A DNA stretch of 7,188 nucleotides, taken from the NCBI GenBank assembly GCA_005883115.1, contig VAZQ01000218.1, positions 1 to 7,188 on the forward strand, in the 5' to 3' direction. The notes beneath the pieces are model-generated. The model searched no databases. It had not been told where the DNA came from and worked only from the letters and a program-made list of their open reading frames with translations. The stretch comes from Alphaproteobacteria bacterium (lineage in GTDB: Bacteria > Pseudomonadota > Alphaproteobacteria > Rhizobiales > Xanthobacteraceae). The position numbers and the translations under genes were made by a program. Below are positions 6,512 through 7,188 of the stretch, one piece after another (position 1 is the stretch's first letter; each line of letters starts with the position of its first letter).

Positions 6512-6826
6512 AGCTGCGTCCTTTCCTTCTATGTTTTGGAAGACATCGAGGTATGTGTAACTGCGTGTCGCGATACGAAGCGAGTCCATCACAAAATGTG
6601 ATCCGGTAACGTGAGATTTGCAGTCATGGATCGACTTTACGGTGTTCGAGGGAGTACCTTCGCCTCGGCAGCGCGCCACACCGACGAGCTCAAGGATTTT
6701 CTTGGCGACGATTTCTGCGGTGAGTCCGGTGTGATCAACCAAACCCAGCGTGCGCAGAGTCGCTTCGCATGCCGTCACCCTGGCGGTGATCAATTCGGGT
6801 TCGAAGAACGCCTGGTTGTGAGACAT
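6512..6826 (-). CDS. Short ORF of unknown function, in frame with and running into the next gene
   Basis: An ATG at 6826 (MSHNQAFFEP) has GGAG seven bases upstream, a good ribosome site; a GTG 17 codons earlier has none as good. Residues 1-49, through ITARVTACEATLRTLGLV and TAEIVAKKILELV, look like a genuine helical protein. There is no stop before the next gene's ATG at 6511, so as read this is a 105-codon N-terminal extension of it. From about residue 50 the sequence looks less like protein and contains an operator-like palindrome, so I doubt the extension is translated usefully. A one-base shift near 6690 would instead give a ~62-aa protein ending ...AAEAKVLPRTP at a TAA (6637-6639), leaving a normal ~125-bp gap. 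Either the ORF is broken or it is a fused leader. No function can be assigned. Confidence 0.4.
6588..6602. promoter_or_regulatory. Perfect palindrome, possible operator
   Basis: ATCACA and TGTGAT flank an AAA centre, making a 15-bp perfect inverted repeat about 77 bp upstream of the ATG at 6511. CRP/FNR-type sites have the half-sites the other way round (TGTGA...TCACA) with a wider gap, so this is not one of those. No T-run follows, so it is not a terminator. A regulator site for the peroxidase genes is possible. Confidence 0.35.
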
Positions 6827-6946
6827 GACAGTGCTCCACCGGAGTGCAGGCGGGAGCGCGATTGGTCTCTCGGCCACCGGCGCCTGGCGTAGGGCTGCTG
6901 TCGGTGACGAAGTTATACTACTCCTAAATCAGCGCTCTGTGCCCCT

Positions 6947-6998
6947 CCTACGTTACCAGCGAAATTTAATGATCCTGCCACCATTTGGCCAACGTAGG
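6947..6998. repeat. Inverted repeat CCTACGTT/AACGTAGG bracketing a candidate promoter
   Basis: CCTACGTT (6947-6954) and its exact complement AACGTAGG (6991-6998) are 36 bp apart, a centre-to-centre distance of 44 bp or close to four helical turns. One arm overlaps the -35 box and the other lies just past the expected transcription start of the minus-strand promoter candidate, as expected for a repressor pair. An ACGTTACC overlapping the left arm (6950-6957) recurs as its complement GGTAACGT at 6605-6612. Confidence 0.4.
6964..6992 (-). promoter_or_regulatory. Candidate sigma-70-type promoter for the minus-strand operon
   Basis: On the minus strand, TTGGCC (6987-6992) and TTAAAT (6964-6969) are separated by exactly 17 bp. 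Transcription would begin near 6957, about 130 bp before the ATG at 6826. The match is moderate: TTG is kept in the -35 box and the -10 box is AT-rich but not TATAAT. It lies in the only AT-richer stretch upstream of the array, which supports it. Confidence 0.35.
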
Positions 6999-7051
6999 CG
7001 GTGCACTGGGGTTCTGGCGCTTGAGGGGAGTGCTGTATAGGGGAGCGTACC

Positions 7052-7147
7052 ATGGCTACCAGAATACTGAATGACCTTCTGCTGTTTTCGTGCCTGGCGG
7101 CATTTGTCACGGGGATTGTGCTCGCGGCGGCGAGTCTGCTCATTTGA
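7052..7147 (+). CDS. 31-aa single-span membrane protein (small ORF)
   Basis: An ATG at 7052 is preceded by AGGGGAG (7039-7045) with a six-base gap, one of the best ribosome sites in the window. The ORF ends in TGA at 7145-7147. The peptide starts MATRILNDLLLFSCLAAFV, then TGIVLAAASLLI: a short charged N-terminus followed by about 22 hydrophobic residues, a single membrane span with N-in orientation likely from Arg4. The size and shape are those of small accessory subunits or regulators of membrane complexes, but I recognise no particular family. It is transcribed away from the peroxidase array, sharing the 6827-7051 control region. A chance ORF of this length is possible; the ribosome site and the unbroken span argue against it. 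Confidence 0.5.
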   Translation: MATRILNDLLLFSCLAAFVTGIVLAAASLLI

Positions 7148-7188
7148 GTCTCTGCGCGCGCTTACTCATATATCGCGATTGTTAGGCA

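Overview
The window is GC-rich (about 60% by eye) chromosomal-type DNA from a bacterium. Protein style and GC suggest a proteobacterium, perhaps Rhizobiales-like, but nothing here fixes the taxon. I see no rRNA, tRNA, CRISPR array, transposase or phage gene.

Nearly all coding is on the minus strand, so transcription runs from right to left. From upstream to downstream: (1) a divergent control region at about 6827-7051, with a candidate promoter bracketed by an 8-bp inverted repeat and, on the other strand, a 31-codon single-pass membrane ORF (7052-7147); (2) a short ORF starting at 6826 that reads in frame into the next gene; (3) a ~189-aa putative alpha/beta-barrel protein (5938-6511), frameshifted; (4) a DyP-type heme peroxidase (4586-5919), frameshifted; (5) an intact flavoprotein of the pyridine-nucleotide-disulfide oxidoreductase fold (3120-4547) without the redox cysteines or the C-terminal His/Glu pair; (6) a protein with a class-I-glutamine-amidotransferase-like core (2180-3091), cut by an in-frame amber codon 35 codons before its natural end; (7) an intact BASS-family (bile acid:sodium symporter-like) transporter (1103-1963); (8) an intact polytopic membrane protein of unknown function (353-1069). 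At the left edge, on the plus strand, is the 3'-truncated remnant of a phosphatidylserine decarboxylase gene (2 to about 235).

Genes 3-6 are closely spaced (18, 38 and 28 bp) and look like one operon joining a DyP peroxidase to an oxidoreductase and two uncharacterised proteins. Three of these four are broken. The two frameshifts are each an exact short tandem duplication (8 bp and 4 bp), and removing one copy restores a continuous protein of sensible sequence. The third lesion is a nonsense codon. Either the operon is decaying in this strain, or the lesions are reversible or artefactual. The ancestral gene set can be reconstructed with confidence and is the most interesting content of the window.
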